This document shows positions 19,670-31,900 of a DNA stretch of 64,000 nt, in pieces; within the stretch, counting starts at the first letter, position 1; every line of letters begins with the position of its first letter. Position numbers and translations under genes: made by a program. The DNA comes from Leucosporidium creatinivorum. Its lineage: Eukaryota; Basidiomycota; Microbotryomycetes; Leucosporidiales; Leucosporidiaceae. The notes beneath the pieces were generated by a model that saw nothing but the letters and a program-made list of their open reading frames with translations, was not told where the DNA came from and searched no databases. The stretch spans positions 954,904 through 1,018,903 of the forward strand of contig BCKL01000004.1 in NCBI GenBank assembly GCA_001600635.1, read 5' to 3'.

Positions 19670-19872
19670 GCAGTTTCTTCCTTCGCATGTTGTAGATTCG
19701 TACCTATCGTAGCATTTCAGCATCACCTCATCCAGTTCTTGTGAATAATCATCCAGCATTGCCTCGTACATCGCGCTCGAGTTCGGAGAGCCTTCGCCGA
19801 GATCAAGCTCACTGCGCTCCACGAGGGGCATCCGATGGCTCAGGCATCGCGTTACAAGCTCGACTATCCCTA

Positions 19873-22305
19873 TCAATCTTCCTCCTTGACCTCGATCTTG
19901 GCTACATCCCACAATCCCTCCAACTTGGGCCCCAACGCCTCCTTGACCGCCGCCTCCGATGGGCAATTGGCGTTCCTGATCTCCCTAAACATCCTCTCGC
20001 GATGCTGCCCCTCCCAAACCAACGTACAGTAGTTATCTGCCAAGCTCTGCGGCTCCGCGAGCTCGTCCATAGGCCCTCCGATCGACTCGGTCGAAACGGG
20101 AGCGGCGGGGGGAGCGTCGCCCTCGCGCACTCGGACCTCCTCGGTCCAGTCGATGCGGTTGAGCATGAGGTTGCGGTAGTGCTTGAGTCCTTTGGCTCCT
20201 CCTTCGACGACGACGAGGCAGAACTTGGGGTTGTGGCAGATGACGCCGGTGAGGTGGTCGTCGATGGCGTTCTTCTTGACCTTGTACTTGTGCGAGGGGT
20301 TGGAGAGGTAGCGGATCCTGTTAGGCGGAACAGGGGGTCAGCACACGAGCGACGGCAAGACTAAAAGAAGCGAGACGAACTTGAACACGAGAGCGCCGAT
20401 TCCCTTCGCAGCATCGGCATCGGCCTTGGCCAACGCCTTCGCCTTGCGCTCCTCGTCCGTCAACTTGCGCTCTTGGTTCATCTTGATGTGTCCCTTCTCG
20501 CGCGCGACCATCTCGCGACGAACTTGCGCCTCGACCTTGGTGGGATCGTTGACGGCCTCGTGAGTGAGAACGCGCATCATGTTGGAGAGCTTGACTGTAG
20601 CGGGGAAGATAGAGGGTCAGCGAGATGTCCTGGAGAACTGAAGGAGGGCAGGTCGCTCACCCTTTGGTGGGTCGGGAGGCAAGAGACCCATCTTGACGCG
20701 ATCCTGCCTGTCCTTGAGCGCTGCCATCCTCCTCTGCTTCCTCATCTTCTTCATCTCCTTCTTAGTCAGGAACAGAGCCTTGGACTCGACCTTGATCTTG
20801 TCCTGCGGCGCCGGGATCTGGATTGGGTGCTGGACGTAGATGGTGATGGCCGCCGTGCTCTCGAGAGCTTCGGGCTTGAACGACTCGTAGGTCTTCTCCT
20901 CGAGGAAGGGCGCATCCCACCACTCGATCTCGGGAGGAGCCGGGCGCTGCGAAGGAAGAGGAGGGTCAGCTCCAGGCCTCAACGTCGCTCCCCAGAAAGC
21001 GCTCGAAAGCTCACCTTGATGACCCTCGCCTGATCCTCCATCTCACTCTCCAAACCAGCCTTCCTAGCACTCTCCAAGATCCTCTTCTTGAGGTCCTCCA
21101 TCCTCGCCTCCGCACGAATGGCCTCGCCGAGCTTGACGAACTTACCCTTCTGATTGAACTTGAGCGTCTCGCGAGCATGTCCACGACCCATGTGGCTGCG
21201 ACCGGTGGCTCCTGCTGAGCCGTAGCCGAGTCGTGGATCGTAGAAGGGAGTGTCGACGAGAGTGTCGGGCGTAGCTTCGGGAGCGGGGGAGGGAGCGGCC
21301 TTTGGCGGAGGGGGAGGAGGGAGACGAGCGTTGGCCTGCGAGAGAGAAAGGGTGAGCTAGGTGCACAGTAGTCAGATCGGGAACGAGAAGCTTACCTTGG
21401 TCGACGAGAACTTGGGCGCCATGGGACGGTAGCGATCTTTCCTCGTCTGAGCGACGGGCACCGAGTTGTCCATGAGCAGCGGGTGAGCAGCCATCGCCAA
21501 TCCTCCACGTCCAGCGAGGGAAGGGTCGAGCTCCGGATCGGTCTTCTTGGGCTGCGAGCCAGACTGCAGAAGGCAAGCGAAGTCAGCTCTCGCTCACATC
21601 GCGTCCTCTCCTCGTCGAACTCACCAAGTAAGGGTTGGCAGGCATAGCAGCGGCCCTCTTCTTCGCCTGCATGCTCTCGACCAGTCGCTTAGCATCGGCT
21701 ACCTTCTTGGCGAGATCCGGGTCGAGGTTCGGTCGAGGGAGTCCGGGGACGGAGGGGAGGGACGGCGGCGGTGGAGGAAGGGAGGAAGGAGGAGGAGGGG
21801 GCGAGGGCGTACTGGCAGCGCCTCCTCCTGGAGCGAGCTTGCGCATGGCGGCGAGCTTTGCCTGGATCTCGGCGCGCTTAGCCATGATGTCGATGCCGCC
21901 CACAGCGCCAGTAGGTGGAGGAGCAGGCGGGAGGCTCGAAGGGGGCATGGCGGGCATTTGAGGAGGCAAGAAGGAAGGCTTCTGTAGGGCATCAATCGTG
22001 TCAGCTATGCTCCGTCGCGCAGGCGAGCAGGCAGGCGAGCGTACGGCGTTTCTGTTCAACGAGAGGCGCAAGTCAGCTCTGTGTTCACGCGAGCAGGAGC
22101 AACAGAACGTCTAGCAGCTCACCCACTGCAGCCAGATGTACTACATCAGACTACAGCCGTGCAGGCTGAGCTGCCAGACGAACGAGGCGAAGCGGGAGAG
22201 AGAGGTGACTGACGCTTTGAGCTTCTTGGGCTGAGGGGAGCGATCCTCTTCCTCCGGATCACCAAACACGTTCGAGCTGCGTTTCTTGTCACCGTATCCG
22301 CTCAT
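19873..22305 (-). CDS. PRP3: U4/U6 small nuclear ribonucleoprotein PRP3
   Basis: Core component of the U4/U6 di-snRNP needed for pre-mRNA splicing; acts in the nucleus. Exons 22305-22214, 22051-22045 (7 nt), 21981-21625, 21563-21396, 21335-21015, 20946-20661, 20594-20381 and 20317-19873 give 629 aa. The N-terminal half is Pro-rich (PPPPPSSLPPPPPSLP). From about residue 250 it matches the family: RETLKFNQKGKFVKLGE, RPAPPEIEWWDAPF, LTKKEMKKMRKQRRMAAL, VKLSNMMRVLTHEAVNDPTK and RYLSNPSHKYKVKKNA. The C-terminal DUF1115 region reads LTGVICHNPKFCLVVVEGG...LMLNRIDW and NYCTLVWEGQ. Between exon 1 and the 7-nt exon there is a possible further 3-nt exon (TGG followed by GTGAGC near 22118). It is frame-neutral, so its use cannot be decided from sequence. 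Confidence 0.94.
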
Positions 22306-22438
22306 CTTGAAGCGCGAAAAGTCGAGAGACGAGAGAACGAGGAGATGTGGGAGAGGGCAACCTGTTAACCTGCCCAGCGCGTCCAAGTCGACGCTTTGTC
22401 TTCGACGTTGTACTGCTTCTTTTGCTCGACCGAGCTGC
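22306..22438. promoter_or_regulatory. Short bidirectional promoter between PRP3 and the RCC1-repeat gene
   Basis: Only 133 bp separate the two divergent start codons, so the genes must share promoter sequence. No specific element was identified. Confidence 0.55.
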
Positions 22439-23590
22439 ATGTCAAGAGTGATCGGTTGTGGGGACAACTCGTTTGGCAATGTGCTTCCCAACAGCTCAGA
22501 TCTGCACCTCTTGAGCCCAGTCGAGCTGCCGGATGTCTCCTCCGTCGCCGCTGCTTCCTGGTCTCAGACCATCATTCGTGAGTGCTTGTAGTACTCAATG
22601 TGACTTCAAGCTGATGTCCGCTCACTTCACGGGCAACAGCGAAGGCGATACGAAGCTACAAGGCCTAACCGACAGCTCGCTGAGCCTCAGCGGTTCGCAA
22701 TGGCTCGGGCAAGACAGCTTTGAGGCCTGGCTTCGATCGGACGGTCGAGTTGAATCACTAGAAGGTCTCTCGAGCGACTCGGCCTTCTCGCATATCGCCA
22801 TGAACGGCCGTGGAGAGCTGCTCGGCGTGACTGGTCCGTTCGCTCGCTTCTCGCGCTTCGGCCTTGCTGACCTCTTCTTCTGCAGCGACCTCCCCTCCCA
22901 CCATCATATTCTACCCCGATCTCTCTTCCATCCTCTCCGCATCGCCCAAGTCCCCGCCCATTACTCTCACCTCCCCTCTCCTCACCTCCTCCACCTCGGT
23001 CCACTCCCACGTCGCCGGCGCCTCCCACTTCCTCCTCCTTCTGTCTTCTCCCTCCCACGCCCTCCTATCCTACGGCGACAACCGCTTCTCCCAACTGGGC
23101 GTACCCTCCTCTACTCCTTCCCCCTCCTCAAAGCTCCACCACGTCGACTTCTTTGAAGGGTTGGCGCCGAAGCAGATTGCTGCTGGCGCTTTTCATTCGG
23201 CGGTAGTGGGTGGAGATGGTGCGCTGTATATGTTTGGGAAAGGGTCGGAGGGGCAGTGTGGTGAGGAGGGGGGAGGAGAACCGGTCTTGATTGAGCTCGG
23301 TGATGGAGAGGAGGAGGTCGTCAGCGTGGGTTGTGGGAGCGGGCATACTATCGTGGCGACGGATCGAGGGGTGTGGGTTACGGGAGCAAGTGAGTCGAGC
23401 TGATATGCCTTGCAGTCCCTCTGACTGATCGAATCCTGCTACAGACCACGCAGGACAGCTCGGCCTCGGCGATCAGATCGCTCGCTCTTCCTTCACTCGC
23501 AATGACGCCCTCTCCTCGCACGCCGGACCTCACTCAACAATCACTTGTACTCGCTGGAACACCTTTCTGACTACGGAAGAAGGTGCATAA
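22439..23590 (+). CDS. RCC1-repeat (ATS1-like) protein
   Basis: Exons 22439-22587, 22640-22833, 22886-23389 and 23445-23590 give 330 aa. It contains RCC1/beta-propeller repeat signatures: VIGCGDNSFGN at the start, LLSYGDNRFSQLGVP, ALYMFGKGSEGQCG, VSVGCGSGHTIVATDRGVWVTGANHAGQLGLGD and a terminal TRWNTFLTTEEG blade. Length and order resemble small fungal ATS1-type proteins rather than nuclear RCC1. The first intron seems to use GTAGTA at 22588 and not the stronger-looking GTGAGT at 22578, which would shift the frame. Function is not known; the propeller is probably a protein-interaction platform. Confidence 0.8.
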
Positions 23591-23621
23591 TGATGGCAAT
23601 AAAACACGAGCCTAACCAGAG

Positions 23622-26600
23622 CTACAAGAGCCTGCGATCCTTCCTCACCGACGCCTTCTCGACGAAGCTATTCACATCCGCTTTCACCACCTTGTTCATC
23701 TGCTTTGACATGTTCTTGCCCATCGGCTGGCGTAGCTCCTCTGCCAGCGAGTAGAGCACCACGCCGTAGACGGCGGGCTTGCGACTCAAGACTCGGCGGA
23801 AGGCGTGGTAGCCGAGCCTGTGGACGAGACGGGTCAGCATGAGAGCAGGGCGCTACGAGGCAAGAGTACAACGCACCACAGCACCCAGGATCGTTTGACG
23901 TCGCATTCGGCGCCAAGGTCGCGAGCGCCTTTCGTCCGAGTTCGGGTCTGAGCTTGCGAGAAGGCATACTTGACGATATCCTTGATGGCGCCTGCGCATA
24001 GGACGAGTCTCGGTCAGCGTTCTTTCACAAGCCGTTCAACGAGGAGCCACTCACGCAGGAAGAAGCTCGGCCTCTTTCTCGGATCGGCTCCCCACTCGCG
24101 CACGTAGGCTTGAAACTTGAGTGCTACGACGAGGACGGTCTGGTAGATGTTGAGATAGACGGTGGAGGGTGAGTTGTGCGAGGTGTCGGTGTAGATGACG
24201 TGCGAGCGAAGTTTGATGGCGCTGCGAAGGGCGGGACGGTCAGCATCGATGGACCGCCGAGAAGGCGAGACGAGACCCACCGAAGCATGGTGTTGATGAA
24301 GGACTGTCCAGGTTTCTTGTGGCGCTGTACTGTGAGCTTGTCCGAGACGTCTGCAGGGGTGTAAGGCGTCAGCTCGGTGAGAAGCGGCGTCGGCTCATCC
24401 TCGCTCACCCGTCTCGAGATGAGTCGCCGTGCCGGCCTTGACGTCGAGAGTCTGCGTGTCGATAGCGAGACCGCACCAAGGGAAATCCTGTCCCTCAGCC
24501 AACGGTACGACGAGCTCGTTCGGGCGAAGAGCAATGTCGAAGCTGGTCAGGCGCTTCTCGGTCGAGATATAACAGCCGTATTCGGGGTGACCTGAGTTTG
24601 CCAGGGTTAGCAGTACTCAATGAGCGAGAACAGAAGACACTCACCTTCGTCCATGACCCGCAGGAATCGCGAAGCGAGCGGCTTCTGAGTCGAGATGAAC
24701 AGAAAATCGTCGACGTAGCGGAGGAGGAGCTGAGGGGGTTGACGGTCAGCTCGTTATCCTATCGAAGGGATAACCACATACCGACTCCTTGTCCTTGGTA
24801 AATCCGAGCTTGTGCATCTCCATATCGCCGTAGAACAAGCTACACAGCAAGCTCGACAGCACCGAACCTTGAGGGATTCCGTCCTTCTGGCGAAAGAGGC
24901 GTGGGCCGATCTTGACGAGGTTAGTGGTGATGTGCTCGCGAAGTAGAGACATGACCTCGTCGCGGTTGGCGCTGAAGTAGACGACCTGAGGAGGAGCCAA
25001 AGTCAGCCTCGGCGAGGAGAGGGCTCATCGCGAGACGTGCTTGATCGGTGAGCAGCGCGTTGTGCAACGCTTCGGCAAGACCAGCGGCTAGGTTGCTGAA
25101 TAAGCCAAGCTCCTCTATCGCCACGAGATGGCCTAGGTCAGCCCTAAATCCTTGGGAGAGCGGAAGCAACGCACCGTCAGGACAAGCTCGGCGCTTGAAC
25201 TTCTTGTTGGCCTTGGTGAGGGCGGGCGTGACCTGGGCGTAGCGCTGTACCCAGTACTCGTTCTTCAGATGCAGAGACGTCAGCTCAGCAGGCATTTGCC
25301 AGAGGCCAGGGAGCGCACCTCGGTCAAAACGGCCTCGACGATTTTGAGTAGCTTCTCCTGCTTGATGGTGTCGTAGGCGGCTCGCACGTCGACCTTGACA
25401 AAGTAGAGCTTGGGGCTGCAATGAGGAAGGCGTCAGCGATAGACAGCTCGTCGTTCGGCTCGCGCACGCACAGCTTCCCGTCGCTGTCGGCGGGGAGGTT
25501 CTGCTTGTAGCTCTTGAGGCGGGCGTAGGTATCCTGAGGGCTCGAGACGAGAGATCCCACGAGCTCGGGTTTGCGTTTCTGCGGACAGGTGGCGCATTCG
25601 GTCAGCGACGGCGAAGGATTGAAACCCCAGCGACTCGGCGACCGACACACCCGCTCGAAGGTCAAGACATCGAAGGTGCTCTGGAGCACCTTGTTGATGG
25701 GCTTTCCGACCTCACGGCGACCAGTGGGCTGTCGGAGGATACCGTCAGCGCGAGAAAAGGCCGCGGTCCGGCGACGAGCTCACCCCGACGATCAAGGGCC
25801 TTCGCGCCAAGTTGACGATGGGTCGCACTCCGGTCGCCTTGGGCAGCAGTCGCACGTAAGAGAAGCCGAGTTGCCGACCACGTAGTACATCGTCGACGTG
25901 CTCCTACAATAGCGAAAGTCAGCAATGCACCTCGACCATCGAGAACGGGCGGCTCACGTTAGGGATGCGCTCGAAGATGGTCTCGCCGAGACTGCGCATG
26001 AGAGGAGCACTCAGTCGCTCCCAGTCGTCTTGGCGAAAGAAGAGAGGTCGGTTCTGATGAGTAGCCGAATCGGTGATGTAGAAGGCGGTCTGCGAGGACG
26101 ACGTCAGCTATGCTCGGCGCCGACTGCCTCGGACGGCTCACTCGGACAAGAGGGATGATCAGGCCATCCACAATCCAAAAGATGAATTCCTGCAGCAGCT
26201 CCCGTCGCTTGGCCATCTCCAGCTGGTTCGGCCGCTGCTCCGAGTTGCGCAGCTGCGACGCCGAGGATGGGAGAAGCCAGGCGCAGTCGGCGATGCAGAA
26301 GCCTTGGAGGAAGGTATGCACCGTCATAGACTCGAACCGGCGAAGACGGAGAAAGGAAGAGATGTCTGTGGGCGAGGAAGGTTAGCTCTGAAGGACAGCG
26401 CGAGAGAAACGAGACTCACAGCCGAGAACGAGGTCGGCATTGGCTGCGCTGCCCCAGAAAGCCTTCGGGACGATCTCGCGAATGACGGCCTTGACGTAGG
26501 ACTCGACCTGAAGAATCAACTGAATCAGCGAAGGCTTCACGGGCATCACAAGCCAGCACTTACCTCATACGGCGAGCAGGCATAGTCGAAGAAGCGAGGT

Positions 26601-28753
26601 TTCGCGTTAACCTGGGCGTCTGCCTCGTCTCCACCGTGAGCGATGACGAGCGATTTGTGCGAGACGTCGATGGAAGCTTCGGCGCGCGACATCTGGGTGC
26701 GAGGTTGCGACATGAGATCCTGCGAAGGCAACCGGTCAGCGGGCGAGGCGGCGAGCTCGGCTGAGCCGAAGTCGAAGCTCACCAAGAATGAGCTTCTGTC
26801 CTGCGGAGTCAGCTCCAAGTTGTCCTTTGTCTGAAGGAGCTCATGCGAGTCAGCACCTTCCTCGACCACGAGGATCATGAAAGGCTCACCTTGCTCGGGC
26901 AGTGCCGATCGAGTAGCTTGCGAGGCTTGCACCTCGAGTGGAGCGTGACCATCTTCTCCAACATGTCGAGTGCTCCTTTCAGTCGCTTCGGCGTCTTCGT
27001 TGGACCGAGTTTCTGTCGTCTCGGCGCTGCGTTAGCTGAGCATGCTCCTTCGCTCCCCGGTCGAGAAGGCTCACCTTGATGTCGAGCTCGCGATCATCGT
27101 AATCAGGAAGCACCTCGTAGCTGTTCTGGACCTTGGGAGTGGTGAAAACGTTGTGGAGGCAGAACTGGCGCGGGAAGATGTACTTGGCGAGGTGGCGAGC
27201 GGGAGCTTGGGCAGACGGCGAGGAAGACATCGGACTAGAGGAAGGGCGCGGGAAGAGTTCGGGGATTCGGTTAAGGATGTCTGCGGCAGACGATGTCAGC
27301 AACGACAAGAGAGAGCGAGCGGCGTAGGCGGCAGCTCACGCGTCGGTGGTAGACCATAGGCTAGCTTGCGGGCGGAGAGCTTGGCCGGTCGAGCATGATA
27401 CAAGCGGTGTCTTGAGAAGACGATCTCGTTTGACTTCCAGCTGAGAGGGGAAGACGAACGTCAGCTGCCGCTCAGATGCTCTTCGAAGTCAAGCCCGAGC
27501 TTACAGCGTTTCGAGCTTCTTCCGCTTGACGACCTTCATGCCGAGCTCCGCGTCCGCTCCCCTCTTCGCGCCACCTCCAAACAGGCTCGTGCTTGACTGC
27601 GTAGGCCGCAAAGGCGTCCGCTCTCCCGCCTGCGTCGAAGGGAAGACCAACGAGCGCGCCGTAGCAAGCCCTCGAGCAGGGGAAAGGAGCTCTGGCGCAG
27701 AGACGGAAGGTCCGAGGGTACGGATGCGCTTGATAGGGGACTGACTCGGCGTGCGGAAGGGGAGTGGCGGGGCTGGTGGTGGAGTCGCCTCGACGGTAGC
27801 TTCGCGCTCCTCGGTCGACTCGTCGTCGTCCGCGAGAGGGCCCTTCTGCTTCCGCTTCCGCTTGCCCGCTCGGCTTGTACGCTTTCTGGGTCTCGTCTGC
27901 TTCTTCTTCAGCTCCTCCTCGATGGCGTAGAGCGGCTTAAGCTCCGAGACGGGCGTGCCCGAGATCTGGACGAAGCAGGCGTTGGCGAGAGGGCTGAACA
28001 AAGCAGTCGTCGAGGAGGCGAGGAGGGTGAGGAGGGGATGAGGACCAATTCTGCGTACGGCAGAAATCAGCGAACATCCTTGAAAGACGGAGGAGAGGCG
28101 CACCGAGAGAGCAAGGTGTGCCATTCGCGCGAGGAGCGCAGCGCCGAGACCGTCGTGTTGGCAAAGATGTTGACGAGAGGAATGGCGCCTGAGGCTGATG
28201 ATACAGCGTCGTTGTTCCATCCTGTGGCCTGTGGAATTCAGACTCAGTTGCTGTTCGGCGGAGACGAGGGCAAGGAACCAGCCGCACGGGTCGGTACCCC
28301 ATCGCTAGGACGTTCTTGGGAATCGCAGAGATGTAGGCTCCAGGGATCTTCTTGGCCTTGACCACGGCTCGAGCGTGCTGAGAGAAGATGCGAGTGTGGA
28401 CTTGCTCCAGGATCTGGGGCGGCGGCAATTAGCGCTCTGCAGCTTCAGAAGCCGCTCCAGAGACTCACATCGCGCATGCCAACATCTGAGCCCGCTGCTG
28501 CTTCCACCCTCAGCTCCCCAATGCCATCCTCGGCCAAGCTAGCGACCATTGTCTCCTCGATGAGCTGCCTAAACGCGTCTGAATCACCTTCTCGGAGCAG
28601 CTGGCAGGTCGGCGGGAAGTGCTGTTGCAGAGGCTTGACATGTTTGTAGAACTGGCGCAAGAGCCCGACCGTAACGTCGAGAGAAGGGTCCGGCGGAGCC
28701 AACGAGGTTTGAGACGCGCCTTGCTCTGGTGGCAGAGCGTCCTCGAGGCTCAT
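23622..28753 (-). CDS. TERT: Telomerase reverse transcriptase
   Basis: Catalytic subunit that adds telomeric repeats using its RNA template; host gene, nuclear. It is split into many short exons. The N-terminal (TEN-like) region starts MSLEDALPPEQG at 28753. A basic linker lies around 27900-27500. RNA-binding domain: YIFPRQFCLHNVF (CP-type, about 27190) and the T motif FIFWIVDGLIIPLVR then AFYITDS (about 26190-26070). Reverse-transcriptase motifs: 1/2 SYVRLLPKATGVRPIVNL (about 25860), A with FVKVDVRAAYDTI (about 25390), B' DGIPQGSVLSSLLCSLFYGDM (about 24880-24820), C with LLRYVDDFLFIS (about 24715), E with WCGLAIDT (about 24475). The first Asp of motif A and both Asp of YVDD are present. The C-terminal extension ends at 23622, only 31 bp from the convergent RCC1 gene. 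Exon edges between motifs are not listed individually, but the motif order is complete. Confidence 0.93.
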
Positions 28754-28956
28754 CTCGAGTGGGCGGTATGCTCAGTGTCCAGTAGTGATGCAAACAGGTG
28801 CCAAGTAGTCGACGAGGCAAAGTGGAGGAGCGAAAACCAATTGAAAGCTCGACACTGAAGGTGGAGCTCTCAGCTCGGGCCAAGTTCCTTCGCTGTAGTC
28901 TCTGCTCGACTGTGATTGTTCTGATACCTCCTTGCAATTCATCTACTAGCCTAGAT

Positions 28957-31900
28957 CTATGCCCTCACGAGAGTCAAGGTGATCTGGTCGTCTCCAACCT
29001 CCTGCACCTCCTCGATGAGGACGGCATCCTCGGCCGCCTCATTCTGACTGAATGGCCTGGGCATCTTCTTGAGCACCCTGGTGATGACCTCCTCACTCTC
29101 GTTCATGATCCTCGTCAATTCGGCTCCGACACCCTCGGCGAAGCGGTAGAACACGTCAATGTCGTCCGTAGCGACGAGGCCGGCCTTCTTCCTGAGGCGC
29201 TGGACACGGTTGACGACCTCGCGGGCGAGTCCCTCCTGCTCCAACTCGGGGCGGCGGCGAACGTCGAGGAGGACCACGACGTCGTTGTTGGTGTTGGTCT
29301 CGTACTGAGCGGCGCCCTCCTCGGTGGAAGGAGCGAGCTCGACGTAGCGCTGAGCGGTGAGGTCGCCCTCGATGAGCTCGATACCATCGACCGAGATCTT
29401 GCCGTCCTTGAGGTAAGCCTTGACCTCCTCGGAAGTGAGGTTGGGAAGGTTCTTCTTGACGCGGCCGATGTCCTTGCGGAGCTTGCGACCGAGCACGGCG
29501 TAGTCGGCGGTGGCGCGGAACTTGATGCCGCAGCGAGCCTCGTCCGAGGTGAAGACGACGGTGCGGATGTTGAGCTCCTGCTCGACGTAGGGGAGGAGGG
29601 ACTGGACGTCGGCGAGGTACTCGGGATCGGGGTGGTAGACGAGGAGCTCGGCGAGGGGGGTCTGTTGGAGGTAGCTGGTCAGCTGATAGTTCCTCCCAGC
29701 TGCAAGGTCGAGTAAGGCTCACCTTGAGAGGAAGAACGAAGCGCTCGCGAACGGTACGTCCGAGCTCGATGACGGCCTGGAGGCGACCGACCTGGCGCTG
29801 GACGACGGGGTCGAAGTACTCCTGGCGCACCGAGGGGAAGGGGAGGAAGTGGAGGGAGCGAACGTCCTCGCCCATGCTCATGGAAGCGATGTCGGCGGGG
29901 AAGAAGGGGCGGAGACCCTGATAGATGTTCTCGGTGAGGAAGGGGATGAAGGCCGACTGTGTAGGATGGAGGATTAGTGATCGATATATCGTCTGGAACG
30001 AGTGGAGTAACGTACGAGAGTACGCGAAAGGGTGAGGAGAGTCTCGAAGAGGGTGTTGAGGGCGGCGGTGACATCCTCCAGTCCTCCCTCTCCCTTCAGG
30101 CGACGACGGTTGGAGCGAATGTACCAGTTGGTCAACTCATCGATGAGGTTGAGCATCTGGGCGACGACGGTGTAGAGGCGGTAGGCTGCGAGAGGAGGCG
30201 CCGAGGGTCAGCGCCGAGCACGTTGGATTGAGTTAACGGCCAAACGCACCCTCCATCTCCTGCTTGACGAGCTGGATGAGACTCTGGCACCTGGCGAGAA
30301 TCCACCTGTCCATGACGTTCTTGCTCTGGGGCGCGTGAGGATCGTACTTGAAGTCGACGTTGGACTCCTTCTTGAGGAGGGAGGCCTGTCCGAGGAAGAA
30401 GCGGTACGAGTTGAGGAAGGGAAGGAGGACGTGCGAGACGACATCCTTGACTCCCTCCTCCTTGAAGCGGAGCGAGTCACCGCGAACGACGGGCGAGTTG
30501 ATGAGGAAGAGGCGGAGGGCGTCGGCTCCGTACGAGTCGACAATGAGGTTGGGGTCGGGGTAGTTCTTGAGCGACTTGGACATCTTCTTGCCGTCGCTGT
30601 CGTCGCAAGAGGGTGATCAGCTTCCACGATCCGAAGCTCGGTAAAGGCGCTCAACCGAGCTCACGCAGCGAGGACGTGACCGCAGACGATCAAGTTCTTC
30701 CATGGTGCGGTGCCGAAGAGGTGGGTCGACAAGACGAGGAGGGTGTAGAACCATCCACGGGTCTGGTCCATGGCCTCGGAGATGAAGTCGGCGGGGAAAG
30801 AAGCCTCAAACTTCTCCTTGTTCTCGAAGGGGTAATGCACCTGAGCGTAGGGCATCCTGTGGGGTCGAGGGTGCTCGTCAGCCAGCTACTCGGCGAGGGA
30901 AATGCGCACAGCTCACGATCCTGACTCGAACCAGCAGTCGAAGACCTCCTCGACACGCTTGAGCATTCCCTTGCCCTGCTTCGAGGGGATCTCGATGTGG
31001 TCGATCTTGTCGCGGTGAAGGTCCTCGAGGATGCCGCATCCAGAGAGCTCGTTGAGCTCCTCGATGGAGCTGACGCAGACGATCTATCGAGCCGGGGGAG
31101 GTCAGCCTTCCCGCGCCGAGAGATGTACGACGAGCGAGCCAGCTCACCTCCTCGTAGTCGTCACTAGCCCAGAGAGGCAGAGGAGTTCCCCAGTAACGGT
31201 TACGCGAGACGTTCCAGTCACGAGCGTTCTCGAGCCACGACTGGAAACGGTTCTCTCCGACCGAAGCGGGAACCCAGCGAGTCTCCTGGTTGTTCTTGAC
31301 GAGCTGGTCGGTCGAGTCCTGCACGCGGACGAACCAAACGGGGATGACACGGTAGATGAGGGGAGTGCCGGAGCTGTGGGGCGACAAGAGTCAGCGAGGC
31401 GAACCAGGAGCAAGAACGGTCGCCGAGACTCACCGCCAGCAGAAGGGGTACGAATGCTGGATGGTGGCGGAGACAATGAGCTGGTCCTGAGCCTTGAGGT
31501 GCTTGATGATGACCTTGTCGGCGTCCTGCGATGTCAAGACTGAGTCAGCTCCAAGCTCCGGACTCGCTCCATGCCAGCTCGACATACCTTGACGTAGAGA
31601 CCCTTGAAGTCGGGGACCTCGTCGGTGTAGATTCCACGCTCGTCAATGGGGCAAGGAGGCATCTCCTCCTTCTTGATGATGCCGTTGAGGATGGCGATGC
31701 GGTGATCGTCGTCTCCGAAGGCGGGAGCCTGGTGGACGATACCGGTTCCAGAGTCGGCGGTAACGTAAGGGTCGCAGATGACCTTGAAGGCGCGATCGGC
31801 GTACTGCAAAAGGCGGCGAGTTAGCAAAGTCTCTCGAGGCGAGAAGCGAAGGGACAGCAACTCACGTCCGCGACGAAGTAGTCGAAGAGGGGAGTATACT

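Noticed and set aside
24700-25400. Reverse-transcriptase motifs (YVDD etc.) as a retroelement
   Set aside because: The RT core is embedded in a gene with CP and T motifs, a TERT-type motif E and C-terminal extension, and many spliceosomal introns; this is telomerase.
28798-29715. A 305-codon plus-strand open frame opposite the IleRS 3' end
   Set aside because: It is the antisense shadow of a strongly conserved synthetase exon.
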